NCBI GenBank assembly: GCA_017893485.1
Contig: CM030366.1
Span: forward strand, 47,862,283 to 47,926,282
DNA: 64,000 bases
Direction: 5' to 3'
Source of the DNA: Hemerocallis citrina
Lineage: Eukaryota > Streptophyta > Magnoliopsida > Asparagales > Asphodelaceae
A program made the translations under genes and the position numbers. Under the pieces are notes generated by a model, which ran no database searches, was not told the origin of the DNA, and saw nothing but the letters and a program-made list of their open reading frames with translations. Positions 10,861-20,942 of the stretch are shown one piece after another. The first letter of the stretch is position 1, and each line of letters starts with the position of its first letter.

Positions 10861-11509
10861 CCAGGGTCAGAACTTCCAAACTTTCTGCGCGGACATCGGT
10901 ATCCAGCAACGCTTCTCCGCTATTTGCCACCCTCAGTCCAATGGCCAAGCGGAGAACGCGAACAGGCAAATCCTCGACGGCCTCAAGAAGCACCTCGACA
11001 GTTCCCCCAAAGGGCTTTCGGTCGAAGAGCTGCCTAGTGTACTATGGGCGTACCGAACCACCAAGAGGATCCCCACGGGAGAGACGCCGTTCGCCTTAAC
11101 CTACGGGACGGAGGCAGTCATCCCCGTCGAAGTCGGCCTGCCTTCTCCCCGTATCATGGCCTTCGACGAAGATGGCAATTCATCAGGCTTAAGGGCCAAC
11201 CTGGACCTCGTCGCTGAAGTCAGAGAGAAATCCTCAATCCGGAGAAGCATCTACCAACAACAGATCGAGAAGTTTTACAACAAGAAAGTCCGCCCCACTA
11301 ACATCAAGGCGGGAGACCTCGTGCTACGAAAACTGTCCGTCTCTGATCCAATCAAGAAGAGGAAATTGGCCCCCAACTGGGAAGGCCCATACCGTGTAGT
11401 CGAGGCGGTACGCCCTGGCACGTACCGGCTGACGGATATGGACGGCCGGCTCATCAGCCGACCTTGGAACGCCGAGCACCTAATGAAGTTCCTGGAAGAG
11501 CGAACCTAG
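10568..11509 (+). CDS. Gypsy-1 integrase core and C-terminus
   Basis: Integrase homology in this frame starts near 10829, with VTDNGTQFQG (second catalytic Asp) and HPQSNGQAENANRQ (catalytic Glu). It continues through LPSVLWAYRTT and TPFALTYG to a C-terminal domain (GDLVLRKL, LAPNWEGPYRV, RPWNAEHLMKF) and stops at 11507-11509. No chromodomain follows, which supports a non-chromovirus (Tat) placement. Residues upstream of about 10829 in this frame are out-of-phase shadow. Confidence 0.87.
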   Translation: MWPMPKVLPYQKASSSQPPIPGKPYAVRHVGHGPCRALPPSSRTKEIPDSHHRLFHQMARSRTSIQHHRAPSTTILLEKHHLPVRHPRILVTDNGTQFQGQNFQTFCADIGIQQRFSAICHPQSNGQAENANRQILDGLKKHLDSSPKGLSVEELPSVLWAYRTTKRIPTGETPFALTYGTEAVIPVEVGLPSPRIMAFDEDGNSSGLRANLDLVAEVREKSSIRRSIYQQQIEKFYNKKVRPTNIKAGDLVLRKLSVSDPIKKRKLAPNWEGPYRVVEAVRPGTYRLTDMDGRLISRPWNAEHLMKFLEERT

Positions 11510-11905
11510 GTTCTGACGGGGCTAATGTATATAAAACCCTTTGTTAACTGTCATGTGTAAAGGGCGGCTCCGACGACCGTCCCTATCTAGTATGAAAGAA
11601 ATCTATTTTTTGTCAAACTCCAAATGACTCGGCAGATCGGCACCCGAGTCCTCACTCCGGTATCATCCCCAGCGTCTCGATAGGTCCAATCCAGCCTCGG
11701 GCCAAGGGCTCTTCCTAAGGCCCCGCGTCGACCCCTCACGGATCGACGAAGCCGAACCACGCCTCCGACGTCATTCACCACACTTCTTAACAGAGCAAAG
11801 GGGGAAAGAATTCTTTATTCATACTCCTTTATTTGGTTATGAGAAAACAAACAAAGACCATTACAGGACCACTCCACTCATCTCAAACTGAAGGAAGCCA
11901 TCATC
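11510..11905 (+). other. Gypsy-1 spacer between the sense and antisense genes
   Basis: Non-coding between the integrase stop and the 3' end of the antisense gene. I recognise no motif here. Confidence 0.6.
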
Positions 11906-12424
11906 TTAAGGCCCCTCGGGTCCAACAAAGGGCGGGACCACTCCGACCGAACGGCTAGGAGCTCTCTCCTCATCATGGTGGTCCTTTGGCTCAGCCACGG
12001 TCGACACACTAGCCATGGAGCTCTGGGCATCCACTGGGTGCAGGCGCTCCAGCAGGAGCAGCGCAGAGGGAACCCCCTCCGCTCGCCGACCCACAGAGGA
12101 AGATGACGAGACGCCCAGCATCGTCTTATAGCGGTGTATCTCCATCTCCTTCTCCACTATGACGTCGCGAAGTAACCTCTCGGAAGAGGGCCTCTGTACC
12201 GAGGCGTTCGACATGGTATGTCCAATACCGACACCTCCGAGGTCCCGATCCACCATCGCCCTCCTCAGCCGGCTCGCCTCCTCACTTAAGGCCTCAGACT
12301 TATTTCGATAATAGTTAAAGGCCGCATCAGTGTCACGAGCCCCCTTTCGGTAGCGAACCAACGTGGCCTCCAGGGCCTTAACTTTACTCCGGAGCCACGC
12401 CACGTCGGAACGACGGGGGTCCAC
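11906..12424 (-). CDS. Gypsy-1 antisense gene, last exon (coiled coil)
   Basis: A 172-codon minus-strand frame with a charged, heptad-like N-terminal half (VAWLRSKVKALEATLVRYR and SEALSEEASRLRRAM) and a low-complexity tail. It lies in line with the other antisense exons (13640-14810, 13093-13599, 12637-13080), so I read it as the C-terminal exon of the antisense gene that some Tat-lineage elements carry between integrase and 3' LTR. Function unknown; splicing is inferred. Confidence 0.55.
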   Translation of the reverse strand: MDPRRSDVAWLRSKVKALEATLVRYRKGARDTDAAFNYYRNKSEALSEEASRLRRAMVDRDLGGVGIGHTMSNASVQRPSSERLLRDVIVEKEMEIHRYKTMLGVSSSSSVGRRAEGVPSALLLLERLHPVDAQSSMASVSTVAEPKDHHDEERAPSRSVGVVPPFVGPEGP

Positions 12425-12636
12425 CTCGGAAAGAGGAGCCGCAACCTACAAGAAAACCAGCCAACTCAAAACACATAAGCAAGGAGGATCGGAGACACCC
12501 GAAGTCAAAACGCTTGGCCGGTCAAAAAATCCTTTTTTATAAAATTGAGTCGCTTCTTACAAAAAAATGCGGTGGCCAGTCCGCGGAAGGCAAATACAAT
12601 CGAGGGAGGGAAATAGAAAGACAAAAATTATACAAC

Positions 12637-13080
12637 TTATTTTCCCACCTCAGCATCGGCAGGCGGGTCCACGAGGGGGTCGGCAGGCGGGTCGAGAGCA
12701 GGCCCTTCTTCGCCAGGGGTCTTCGGTGTCCCCTCGACCTCCATGTCATACTCGAAATTGGACAGATCAAGGGTCGGGTAGAAGTGCCTCACGTGGCTGA
12801 GTGCCTTCGCATAACACTCGTCTTGAGCCTTGATCACCAGGAGCTGACCCGTCTCTGTCAGCTCTTCCCGCTCCTTGGCAAACTCCTTCTCCTGAGTCGC
12901 CATCTTCTCTGCCCATTCCCCCTTCTCCTTGTCGAAGGCCGTCTTCATCTCTCGCTCCCTCTTCTGAGAGCCTTCGAGCTCTATCTTCGTTTCCTTCGCC
13001 TCCTGCTCGGCCTTGTCCGCCCGGTCGCGCTCCCGCTTCAAAGCGGCCTCGTAAAGGCCCCTCACGTGGGCCCCCTGCAC
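12637..13080 (-). CDS. Gypsy-1 antisense gene, coiled-coil exon
   Basis: A 147-codon frame, strongly charged and helical (runs such as ALKRERDRADKAEQEAKETK), then a motif around YAKALSHVRHFYPTLDLSNF and an acidic, proline-rich end. Gypsy-2 has the homologous exon at 42296-42973 (YQRALDHVQDRVPGFERVGY). Conservation in two separate elements argues that it is a real coding exon and not a shadow. Confidence 0.62.
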   Translation of the reverse strand: MQGAHVRGLYEAALKRERDRADKAEQEAKETKIELEGSQKREREMKTAFDKEKGEWAEKMATQEKEFAKEREELTETGQLLVIKAQDECYAKALSHVRHFYPTLDLSNFEYDMEVEGTPKTPGEEGPALDPPADPLVDPPADAEVGK

Positions 13081-13092
13081 GGTCGCCTGTAG

Positions 13093-13599
13093 TCACCAAG
13101 CACAACTAAGGGAATCTCCTCTACAACGTAAACACGAGGCAAGAGAGGTTGACAGACTTACCAACACATTGGCCTGTGCGAGGCGAGTATACGCCTCATC
13201 CAGGGTCTCGGTCTTCATCTCCGAACAATCCCGGGGGGTCGCCAACTTACTCGCCACCTCGACGGCTTGCCGCCCTCGGGTCAAACAGTCTCCCTCGCAG
13301 ATCGACCAATTCGGCACCCACGGTCGCCGAAGCCTCTCCTCTATCTCCGGATCCGCCAGAGGGCCCTTCCCCTTATCGAGATCGGTGACCTTGCCCTGGT
13401 CCGGACCGCCCTGAACCGCCGCGTCCTTAACCATCTCCGAGCGAGTCCTTTTGGCCCTCGGTTGAACAGGGGCCTCAGTAACCACCTGGGACGACCCCCT
13501 CGTCTTCATCTTCTTCTCGGCCTCCGCCTTCTTCATGACGAGCCTTTCCGCCTTGATCGACTCAGGATCCATATCTGCAAAAAGATCCAGTAAGGACAA
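13093..13599 (-). CDS. Gypsy-1 antisense gene, middle exon
   Basis: A 168-codon minus-strand frame with basic segments (KKAEAEKKMKTRGSSQ and AKRTRSEMVKD) and a segment ending RRPWVPNWSICEGD that matches the Gypsy-2 exon 43081-43470 (KQLFVPNWRVKNHD). An acceptor-like TTTTTGCAG precedes ATATGGATCC on the minus strand near 13573-13580, supporting an intron between this exon and the upstream one. No known catalytic domain. Confidence 0.58.
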   Translation of the reverse strand: MSLLDLFADMDPESIKAERLVMKKAEAEKKMKTRGSSQVVTEAPVQPRAKRTRSEMVKDAAVQGGPDQGKVTDLDKGKGPLADPEIEERLRRPWVPNWSICEGDCLTRGRQAVEVASKLATPRDCSEMKTETLDEAYTRLAQANVLVSLSTSLASCLRCRGDSLSCAW

Positions 13600-13639
13600 T
13601 GAGCACAGAGGAACAACAAAGCCAAAAAGAAAGAAACAA

Positions 13640-14810
13640 CTACATACATAGATCGGTCGGGCTCAGTTCGGTATTCGCCAAGTGGCCCTCGGTCACCTTC
13701 GCCCAGTTAATACTATATGACAAACGGAGGCGCTCAACAAACCCCCACTCCTCGGCGGTCAGGTCCCTCGGCTTTGACGTTTTATAGCTCGGCTTAGAGT
13801 GGTTCCACCGAGTGGGAATGTCCCAAGGTTCCTCACTCCGGATCACCAGATACTTCTTCTTCCACTCCTTGATGGAGTCCGGATGACCATGGACAACCTT
13901 CCCCTTGCCCCGAGGCGAAATGTAGTAGATACCCTCAGCCGACGAGCCGATCATCAACATCGCTTGGAAGACGTTCAGCCGTAGAGGTACCCTCTGCTCC
14001 TCGCACATCAAAACGAAGCAGATGATCTGCTTCCAAGAATTGGGCCCGTACTGCATCGGCGCCAAGGACGCCCAGCTCAGCACCTCACGAACGAACGGGT
14101 GAACAGGCAGCCTCAGGCCGGAGATAAAGGCATCTACGGGGAAGACACAATACCGATCTGGCAGGGGGTCGGTTGGTCAAAGAGCGGAGCTCGGCAACAT
14201 GAGCTCGTAGCTGGACCCTATATGGTACGCCAGCCGCAAAGCCTCCAAGTTACCTGCCTCCAGAACGGTCGGAAGTGCGTCCATTATCACCCTCTTCCGG
14301 CTTGGCAACGACGGTTGGACCCCACACACTTCCTTATCAGAAAGATCATCGGGGTACCGACGGAACGGCTTGGGCTGTACAGACGACCCTGTCATCAAGT
14401 TAACAGGCGCCTGACTCGAGCCCCCAATCCTCGACCCCTTCTTCTTCGGAGCCCTCTTCTTCTTCTTGGTTCGTTCCGGGGAGGGGGTAGACAATCGCCC
14501 CAGACCTGTCGGCATGAAACTCGAGCCCGCGCCCTGACCTCCTATCCGAGCCCCTTCGGCTCCCCCCTCCTCTTCAGAAACCAGCCCTAGAATCTGAACT
14601 TCGGCGGAGCTACCGCCCCCCTCCTCAGAATCGCTACTCTCCACAACAAAAAGCCTCTGAGACCGTAGCGGCTTCACATCATACACGGGCTGATCCCCGC
14701 CTACAGACTCCCCCTCGAGATCAGACTCCTCCCACGAAGTCGGTTTGGAGGCGGGTTTTACGTCCCCCCCCAGACGTCGACGCCAACGAGCCAGACTGAG
14801 CCCTATCCAT
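13640..14810 (-). pseudogene. Gypsy-1 antisense gene, first exon (broken)
   Basis: From ATG at 14808-14810 on the minus strand, a Ser/Glu-rich N-terminus leads into a conserved domain at 13640-14083 (APMQYGPNSWKQIICFVLMC, IYYISPRGKGKVV, PDSIKEWKKKYLVIRSEEPW). The same domain occurs in Gypsy-2 (43425-44072: PDSIKGWKEKFFILREP). An 8-base C-run at 14764-14771 puts the start out of phase with the rest, and an in-frame TGA lies at about 14177, so this copy is broken. I know this domain only as the antisense ORF product of Tat-type Gypsy elements; its role is not established. Confidence 0.62.
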
Positions 14811-14970
14811 CTGTGCCTAAACTAAACAAACTTACCAACAAACCTGGGGTCGCTTCGGAAGAACGAGCCTGGTATAGCGAACGGAAGGGACGAAGATTGT
14901 AATGTTGGGAGATTTTTAGAAAGAGAAAGAGGCGTGTAAGAAGTGGACGATAGGGGGAGAGGGGGGAACA

Positions 14971-14980
14971 TTTATAGAGG
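14971..14980 (-). promoter_or_regulatory. TATA box for the antisense gene
   Basis: The minus strand reads CCTCTATAAA about 160 bp upstream of the antisense ATG, a suitable distance for an RNA polymerase II promoter. It suggests that the antisense gene has its own promoter and does not depend on LTR transcription. Inference from sequence only. Confidence 0.5.
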
Positions 14981-15176
14981 GCAAAAACGATTCCTCGATT
15001 TCTGCAATTACTATTCACCGATTGACGTGTACCGGCTGCCTGGAAAACCGCGCCACGTCCTCGAAACATGGGCTGCTAACGTCATCCAGTGCCAGGCTGG
15101 CAGCCAGACACAAGGGTCAGGTCAGATGAAGTGCTCGGCTGAAAAATTTTCTTTTTAAAGATTTAAGGCTACAGGA

Positions 15177-15400
15177 CTCGGTCGGCTCCCCTCTCACCTG
15201 CGAACAACTTGGGGCTTACAGCCTCAGCAGCTGAAAACCCCAAATCGTTCCTGGGTGGTAGGAAAGCCACCACCGCCTGCGCCCCGGGCTCCAGGGCTCG
15301 GTCGGCTCTTCTCTCACCTGCGAACAGCTCGGGGCTTAAGGCCTCGTCGGCCGAAACCCCGAATTGTTCACGGGTGGGAGGAAAGCCACCATCACCTAGA
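15177..15400 (+). repeat. Two-copy tandem repeat of about 118 bp in Gypsy-1
   Basis: Two diverged copies begin CTCGGTCGGCTC (about 15177 and 15297) and share the CACCTGCGAACA, GGGGCTTA and GGAAAGCCACCA words. The open frames on both strands here are by-products of the GC-rich repeat. Confidence 0.75.
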
Positions 15401-15880
15401 ACCCTAACAAGAAAGCGGGTCGACCCGCCTATCCGAGGCTCTTCAGCCCCAGATCCAGAACGCGGTGGATACCCCTCCCATCCTGATCTTTCTCGGGCCA
15501 AACAACCGTATGAGGGTCGTCTGACCCGAAAAAGGATCCGGACGGCAGAGTCGCCACCGATTCGAGGCCCCTTGGCGCTACAAAATTTTTCAGAAGAGAG
15601 ACGTCCGCCGAAGCAGACACCTCTGGTGGCCATTGGACCACCCTTGCTGTGATCAAACCCGCTAACGGGAGAGAGGTATTTATAGCCTCCCCCACGGGCC
15701 AGCCTTCATAACATTGGGAAGGCCAATCGACGGAAGCCCATGCGCCACCTGCATTCATTAGGCGGCGTCATTTAATGCCCCTAAAAAATTGGAACATCGC
15801 ATGGATCCCGGAAGCGCCATCAATACTCCGCTAAAGCAACAGACCACACTGCTCAAACCTTCTTCTCAGGAGAAAACAAC

Positions 15881-16634
15881 GGCTCGCCATCACCCTTGCC
15901 GACACATAATCCCTCGTCTTCTCGAGGTTCGGTCGAGCACCAGGGTACTCTTCTCAGGAAGAAACAACGGCTCGCTATCACCCTTGCCGACACGTAATCC
16001 CTCGTCATCTCGAGGTTCGGTCGAGCACCAGGGCCTTCTTCTCAAGAAGAAACACCGGCTCGCCATCACCCTTGCCGATACATAATCCCTCGTCTTCTCG
16101 AGGTTCGGTCAAGCACCAGGGTATTCTTCTCCGGAAGAAACAACGGCTCGCCATCACCCTTGCCGACACATAATCCCTTGTCATCTCGAGGTTCGGTCGA
16201 GCACCAGGGCCTTCTTCTCAGGAAGAAACACCGGCTTGCCATCACCCTTGTCGACACATAATCCCTCGTCTTCTCGAGGTTCGGTCGAGCACCAGGGTAC
16301 TCTTCTCAGGAAGAAACAACGGCTCGCCATCACCCTTCCAGACACGTAATCCCTCGTCATCTCGAGGTTCTGTCGAGCACCAGGGCCTTCTTCTCCGGAA
16401 GAAACACCGGCTCGCCATTACCCTTGCCGACACATAATCCCTCGTCTTCTCGAGGTTCGGTCGAGCACCAAGGTACTCTTCTCAGGAAGAAACAACGGCT
16501 CGCCATCACCCTTGCCGATACATAATCCCTCGTCTTCTCGAGGTTCGGTCGAGCACCAGGGTACTCTTCTCAGAAAGAAACAACGGCTCGCCATCACCCT
16601 TGCCACCAGGGTAACCCCCTCATGAAGACACAGT
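15881..16634 (+). repeat. 88-bp tandem array in Gypsy-1
   Basis: The word GGCTCGCCATCACCC or a close variant starts at 15881, 15969, 16057, 16145, 16233, 16321, 16409, 16497 and 16585, exactly 88 bp apart, followed by a shortened unit near 16635. Middle copies alternate AACAACGG and AACACCGG, giving a 176-bp dimer. It lies just upstream of the polypurine tract. Overlapping minus-strand frames offset by 176 bp are array artefacts. Confidence 0.92.
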
Positions 16635-16698
16635 GGCTCGCCACCCCATTTCTACAACCATAGACACTCCTCCACGGCTAGCTCCCGCACCCATGCAA

Positions 16699-16712
16699 GA
16701 GTGGGGGGCTTG
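16699..16712 (+). other. Gypsy-1 polypurine tract
   Basis: GAGTGGGGGG (16700-16708) lies just before the 3' LTR, at the position of the plus-strand primer. Confidence 0.75.
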
Positions 16713-17506
16713 TGTGGTAGGGTAAAAATGGCTTGGGGCCCAACCAGGGCCCAATACAACTCTCACTCAAAAATTAGTAGAAACAGCAGCCTAGCTCGGC
16801 TTCGAGCCACTGCAGGGTCGGCGCCGAACCTCCAGTTTACCCCCACAGCACCGGCCTCCTCGTATCCGATGAGAGACGATGGCCCTCGGCCTCCGATCCA
16901 CGATAGCCCTCCTGGCCGTCCGCCCCTCCTGGTACAGAATGAGGATGACCTGGCACAGCCTGGGCCACCAGATCCTCCTGGAAGCACAGAAGCCCCATGA
17001 TCCGCCATGTCAGCTCCGAATACCACCAAGGGCTTTACCGCGTCAGCCCTATACCACTCCTGGTACTGCCACGTCAGCCCTAAACCCCCTGGGCCTTCTG
17101 CCACGTCAGGCCCATGGGCTTTCGGGTTCAAACCCGGCCCCCAAGCAGATCCAAACTCGGTTAGAATTCTCTATAAATACTAACCCTCACCCACCTTTAG
17201 AGGTAACCAATCTTTTGCCACTTAAATTCACCTAGTTATTGCTACTCTCTCACATAGACTGACTAGATCGTCGGAGGGTCCGCCATCGGGATAAACCCCG
17301 GTGTTTCAGGACTGCCTGCAGGTACACAAGACCTCGGATCCGAACCCTCTGATCCGAGCCGAAGCATCCATTGCACTCTGAGCCAGTCGCAGGAGCCGCC
17401 AGGTCACTTCGAGAGTCGTCTGACAAGCAGCTTTCTCCTTCAATACAAATCGAGTCCGAACTCACACCTGGTGCATCCACACGTCTCCCAGAAATAAACC
17501 GCATCA
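16713..17506 (+). repeat. Gypsy-1 3' LTR
   Basis: 794 bp, the same length as the 5' LTR, differing at roughly 13 positions plus two compensating 1-bp indels by eye. It ends GCATCA, followed by the TSD GGGGC. Confidence 0.93.
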
Positions 17507-17561
17507 GGGGCATAATAGTAAAAAGCCACCAAAATTGAGCTTTGCTTAATAATAGTATAGA

Positions 17562-17821
17562 TATGCAAACATGGACTTTTATATTCCAATTTATAATTAT
17601 TTTTCACCATATACTAATGAAAACATAGACTTCTATTTACAACTAATTATTGTCATACTATTCAAACTTCAGCTACATAATTATTGATTTACTGTTTACA
17701 AGGTTTTTCATATGCTGTATCGTTCTGAAGACGTGCCGTGGGTGCGTGGCCGCGGAGAAATCTAGTAAATAAATATATTTAATATTAATAAATTATTAAT
17801 TAAAGGGAAAAAAACCAGCTA
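17562..17821. other. Short AT-rich spacer
   Basis: Host or older repeat sequence between the Helitron 5' end and the LINE-1 target site. No gene is seen. Confidence 0.5.
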
Positions 17822-19095
17822 CCAACTACTTCATTTATTTTTTTTTGATGCAAACGGATAGAGTCGAACGACTCCAGCCCGATCAAAAAATATATTGATA
17901 ATATGAATATCTAATGTACAAACATCTATACAGTGGTTTTACAAGAAGTAAAACAAGAAGAACATCAAAAAATAAAGCAGGAATTAAGAGCACCAACAGA
18001 AAAGAGTAATTACAATCGGCTAAATGACCGGATGCAACAGAACAACATTCGAGAGAGGCGGATTGGGCCAGGGGCAGAATCATCAAGGCTGCAGGCAAAC
18101 ACCATCAAAGAGAAGGGAGGCAGAATGACGCAAACGCTAGCCTAGCTGAATGCTAAAACTGATCCGGCACTAGAAGATGTGAGCGACCGATGAAAATCTG
18201 ATCGAGTGGAGGAGTCCCAGGCGAAACGCTCAGGCCAAGCTAACGCTGCAACTGACAATAGCTACCATGATCAATTAATGAAATCGAATACGCTAAAGGG
18301 TCCGATGACTGCAACCGGAGGCAAATGAACCGAGGGCATCGAGCAAACCAGCTCCCAAGCAACAATATAAACAACAGACCAAAACCATCAGAACTAAGCA
18401 CCCGAAGCAAAAAAACAGGCCCTTGAACAGAATGCACAAAGTAACTAACATGCCGTTCATAATAAATAGAAGCCAATGATCAAAAAGGAGGTCTAGTTAA
18501 AAGGAAAGAGCTGGAGCAATCAAAACACAAGCAGATCATTGCCCCAAACAAATAATAAAAGCCATCATCAAATAAAGAAACCAGTAACAACATGACCAAA
18601 ATGAGGGACAACAAGCCCATAAACAGTCATCAGTTACAACCCCAAAACAGAAACATAAGACAAAAAGATGGCCCGAGCTTGTAAGGGGACCTAAACCAGG
18701 AGATAGAACGCAACAAAAACAATACGCGCTCACCCTCTTAACCTCTAAACAAGTCCACCAAGCAGCAAAAAGAACAAGTAGTAACATCAAAGGAAATGCC
18801 TCAAAATCAAGGCACCGCCAGCAAAAGGGATTCTCACCACCAACCCAAAGTAAACCAGAGAAAGTTGCAAGCAGTAGGAGCAGAGAGACATCGCAAACCA
18901 AACTACTAGCAAGTCGACAGGGGCCGACCAAAACAAAAGTCCAGTCATTTAAACCTGCAAAGATGCAAAACCAATATACAATGAATAGAGAGAATAGGAG
19001 GAAGTAATCAGTCACACTGATAGCAGGCAAAGAAATAGCAAAAGTAGGACAAAAGTTGTCCGATGGATAATGTAATAAACCAATAACCACTAAAA

Positions 19096-20730
19096 TCACA
19101 GTGCATTAAGATGAGAGAGGACCATAAGGGAGTCATTCAATCGGTGAGAGAAATAAACATGACGTTTTTCAGCATTCAACAGAGAGATCCAGAATTTAAA
19201 CAGAAATGATAGTTCTGCAATAAGAGTGTGTATAGGGGAAACACTGTGCGCGAATAATCTACGGTTCCTTTCCCTCCATACTATCCAAATGATAATGTGG
19301 ACGGAGAGGTTCCACGCCTTCCTGTAGGTAAGGGGAACGTCAGAGGACTCCCAGCCGGCATGGAGGTTAGCAGGAAGAGCGGGATTAGCCCAGGCGAGGG
19401 CTATAATTTTCCAAAGGGGGGTGATGAAGGAGCAAGTAACGAAAAGATGGTTAACGTCTTCTGAGGCACTTGCGCAAAGGGGGCAGAGTTGACCCCATGC
19501 TAAGTTTCTGTTGTTGAGGACTTGAACAGTGAGAAGCTTGTTATGGTAGGCTAACCATGAATTAATTTTAACCTTGAGAGGGACACAGGGTATCCAGATA
19601 AGGTCAGATACAGGTGAGCGAATACCTCGAAAGTTGAGAAATTTGTAGAATGACTTAACAGAGAAGGATCCTGAAGCAGTCCAACGCCAAGAAATGTCTT
19701 CCGAAAGTTTCCAATCATAATGATTAAGAAGAGTAATGAGGTCTTGCAGCTCAGCCATCAGGGAGGTAGAGAGCTGGGAAGAGAAAGGGATAATCCAACA
19801 CCTCGTTGCCTGAATCCAGACAAAAGAGTCTGCAACGGAGGCATAAGGATAGGTAGCACAACTGAAGAGTGATGGGAAAGCAGTGGCAAGGGTAGTGTTG
19901 CCAATCCAGAGGTCGGACCAAAGTATAGCTTTAGACCCATCAGCACAAATCCTGGAAAGGCTGGCCTGGAAAGCTGGCGCTGCTTTCCAGACTCCTTTCC
20001 AGAACGGGGAAGCGTAACGATGGGTAGGAGCGTTGAATCGCCACCAAGGAGTGGAAGAAAAATAGTACTCCTTGATACATTGGACCCAAGATAGATGGGG
20101 AAATTTATGGAATCTCCACAACCATTTGCCTAAAAGGGCGATGTTATGGTCTCGAAGATTTAAGACCCCCAATCCACCATTGGCCTTCGACGAACATATG
20201 ATGTCCCAATTACACAGATGAGAGCCAGGCTTGTAAAGAGATGCCCCCGACCAAAAGAAGTTGCTACGAATTTGATCAATTCTTTTGAGAACCCAGGATG
20301 GAAGAAAGTAGAAAGACATCATATAAAGAGGCATAGCAGAGATAACCGAGTTAAGAAGAATTAATCTTCCTCCTCGGGATAGCATTTTGCCTGTCCAGAC
20401 ATTTAGCCTAGATTCAATTTTATCGATCAAGGGGAACCAATCCGATCTGTGGAGCTTACCCCATCTCAAGGGGATGCCCAGATAAGTGATGGGAAAGGTA
20501 GCAATACGGCAGTTAAAAAATTGTGATACTTCGAGGTGGCGATTATCATCACCACCGAGCCAATACACTGAGGATTTATTAAAATTAATGGCAAGCCCAG
20601 AGGCCTGCTCGAAACAGTAAATCAAGAGTTTAAGGTTGCGCAATGAAGAGCGTTCTGGTTTAGCGAAAATAATGGTATCATCTGCATATTGCAGGTTGAG
20701 GATACCGTCAAGGAGACCCTCTCTCTTCCC
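19096..20730 (-). pseudogene. LINE-1 ORF2 C-terminal part (RT thumb and zf-RVT region)
   Basis: The frame begins mid-protein with the reverse transcriptase active site, LQYADDTIIFAK (YADD at about 20676-20687). It continues through INFNKSSVYWLG, ITYLGIPLRWGKL and LSRGGRLILLNSVISAMPLY to the plant-LINE zf-RVT region (FSVKSFYKFLNFRG, CPLCASASEDVNHLFVTC), ending in TGA near 19096. Endonuclease, the RT palm upstream of YADD and ORF1 are missing, so it is a 5'-truncated, dead copy. The remaining frame is intact, suggesting that the insertion is not very old. Confidence 0.88.
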
Positions 20731-20925
20731 TCCTCTTTTCCCTTGTTGCTGACGTCTTTAGTAGGCTACTTCGCAACGCTCGCGAACCCCATGTCATTGA
20801 AGAGAGAGGGTCATGTGCATATTGCAGGTTGAGGATACCGTCAAGGAGACCCTCTCTCTTCCCTCCTCTTTTCCCTTGTTGCTGACGTCTTTAGTAGGCT
20901 ACTTCGCAACGCAACGCTCGCGAAG
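20684..20925. repeat. Tandem duplication at the LINE-1 5' junction
   Basis: A segment of about 105 bp starting GCATATTGCAGGTTGAGG occurs at 20684 and again at 20817 (offset 133 bp), including part of the RT coding sequence and the sequence next to it (GACGTCTTTAGTAGGCTACT). The second copy has a 5-bp extra CGCAA. Confidence 0.88.
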
Positions 20926-20942
20926 CCCAACTACTTCATTTA

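Larger units (their letters stand above)
5185..17506 (+). mobile_element. Gypsy-1: Tat-like Ty3/Gypsy LTR retrotransposon
   Basis: This is a 12,322-bp element with two 794-bp LTRs, TG...CA ends and a perfect 5-bp TSD GGGGC (5180-5184 and 17507-17511). Order on the plus strand: LTR, primer-binding site, gag, protease, reverse transcriptase, RNase H, integrase, then a long 3' region with an antisense gene, a tandem array, polypurine tract and LTR. The order of domains, lack of a chromodomain and the antisense gene fit the Tat branch of non-chromovirus Gypsy elements. By eye the LTRs differ at roughly 13 sites plus two 1-bp indels, so insertion is fairly recent. Three frameshifts in pol make this copy unlikely to be autonomous. 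Confidence 0.93.
4973..17561 (-). mobile_element. Small non-autonomous Helitron, split by Gypsy-1
   Basis: Read on the minus strand, a 5' terminus TCTATACTATTATTAAGCAA begins at 17561 and a 3' terminus CTAG ends at 4973, preceded by a short hairpin (ACGTGC-AT-GCACGT). It sits between a host A (4972) and T (17562) on the plus strand, as expected for AT-targeting Helitrons. Without the Gypsy-1 insertion (5185-17506) and its duplicated target, the element is only about 260 bp and has no helicase. The two ends were matched by family resemblance, not by alignment. Confidence 0.68.
17838..20926 (-). mobile_element. LINE-1: 5'-truncated L1-type retrotransposon
   Basis: A minus-strand insertion bounded by a 16-bp TSD CCAACTACTTCATTTA (17822-17837 and 20927-20942). 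The minus-strand 3' end is a short poly(A), seen as T9 at 17838-17846. Only the end of ORF2 (19096-about 20730) and a 1.2-kb 3' region remain. A segment is duplicated at the 5' junction. The 187-codon hydrophobic frame at 18536-19099 lies after the ORF2 stop and is probably chance. Confidence 0.88.

Noticed and set aside
15881..16634. Regular repeat that could be mistaken for a CRISPR array
   Set aside because: Units are contiguous 88-bp tandem copies with no unique spacers, and they lie inside a plant retrotransposon. The same applies to the 113-bp array at 40058-40870 and the 39-bp repeat at 29860-30030.
17838..17885. tRNA-like GTTCGACTC word near the LINE-1 3' end
   Set aside because: No cloverleaf could be built around it: acceptor and anticodon stems are missing.
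18536..19099. 187-codon hydrophobic minus-strand frame after LINE-1 ORF2
   Set aside because: Starts at a GTG overlapping the ORF2 stop and lies in the 3' region. Its membrane-like composition follows from base composition. No relative is known to me.
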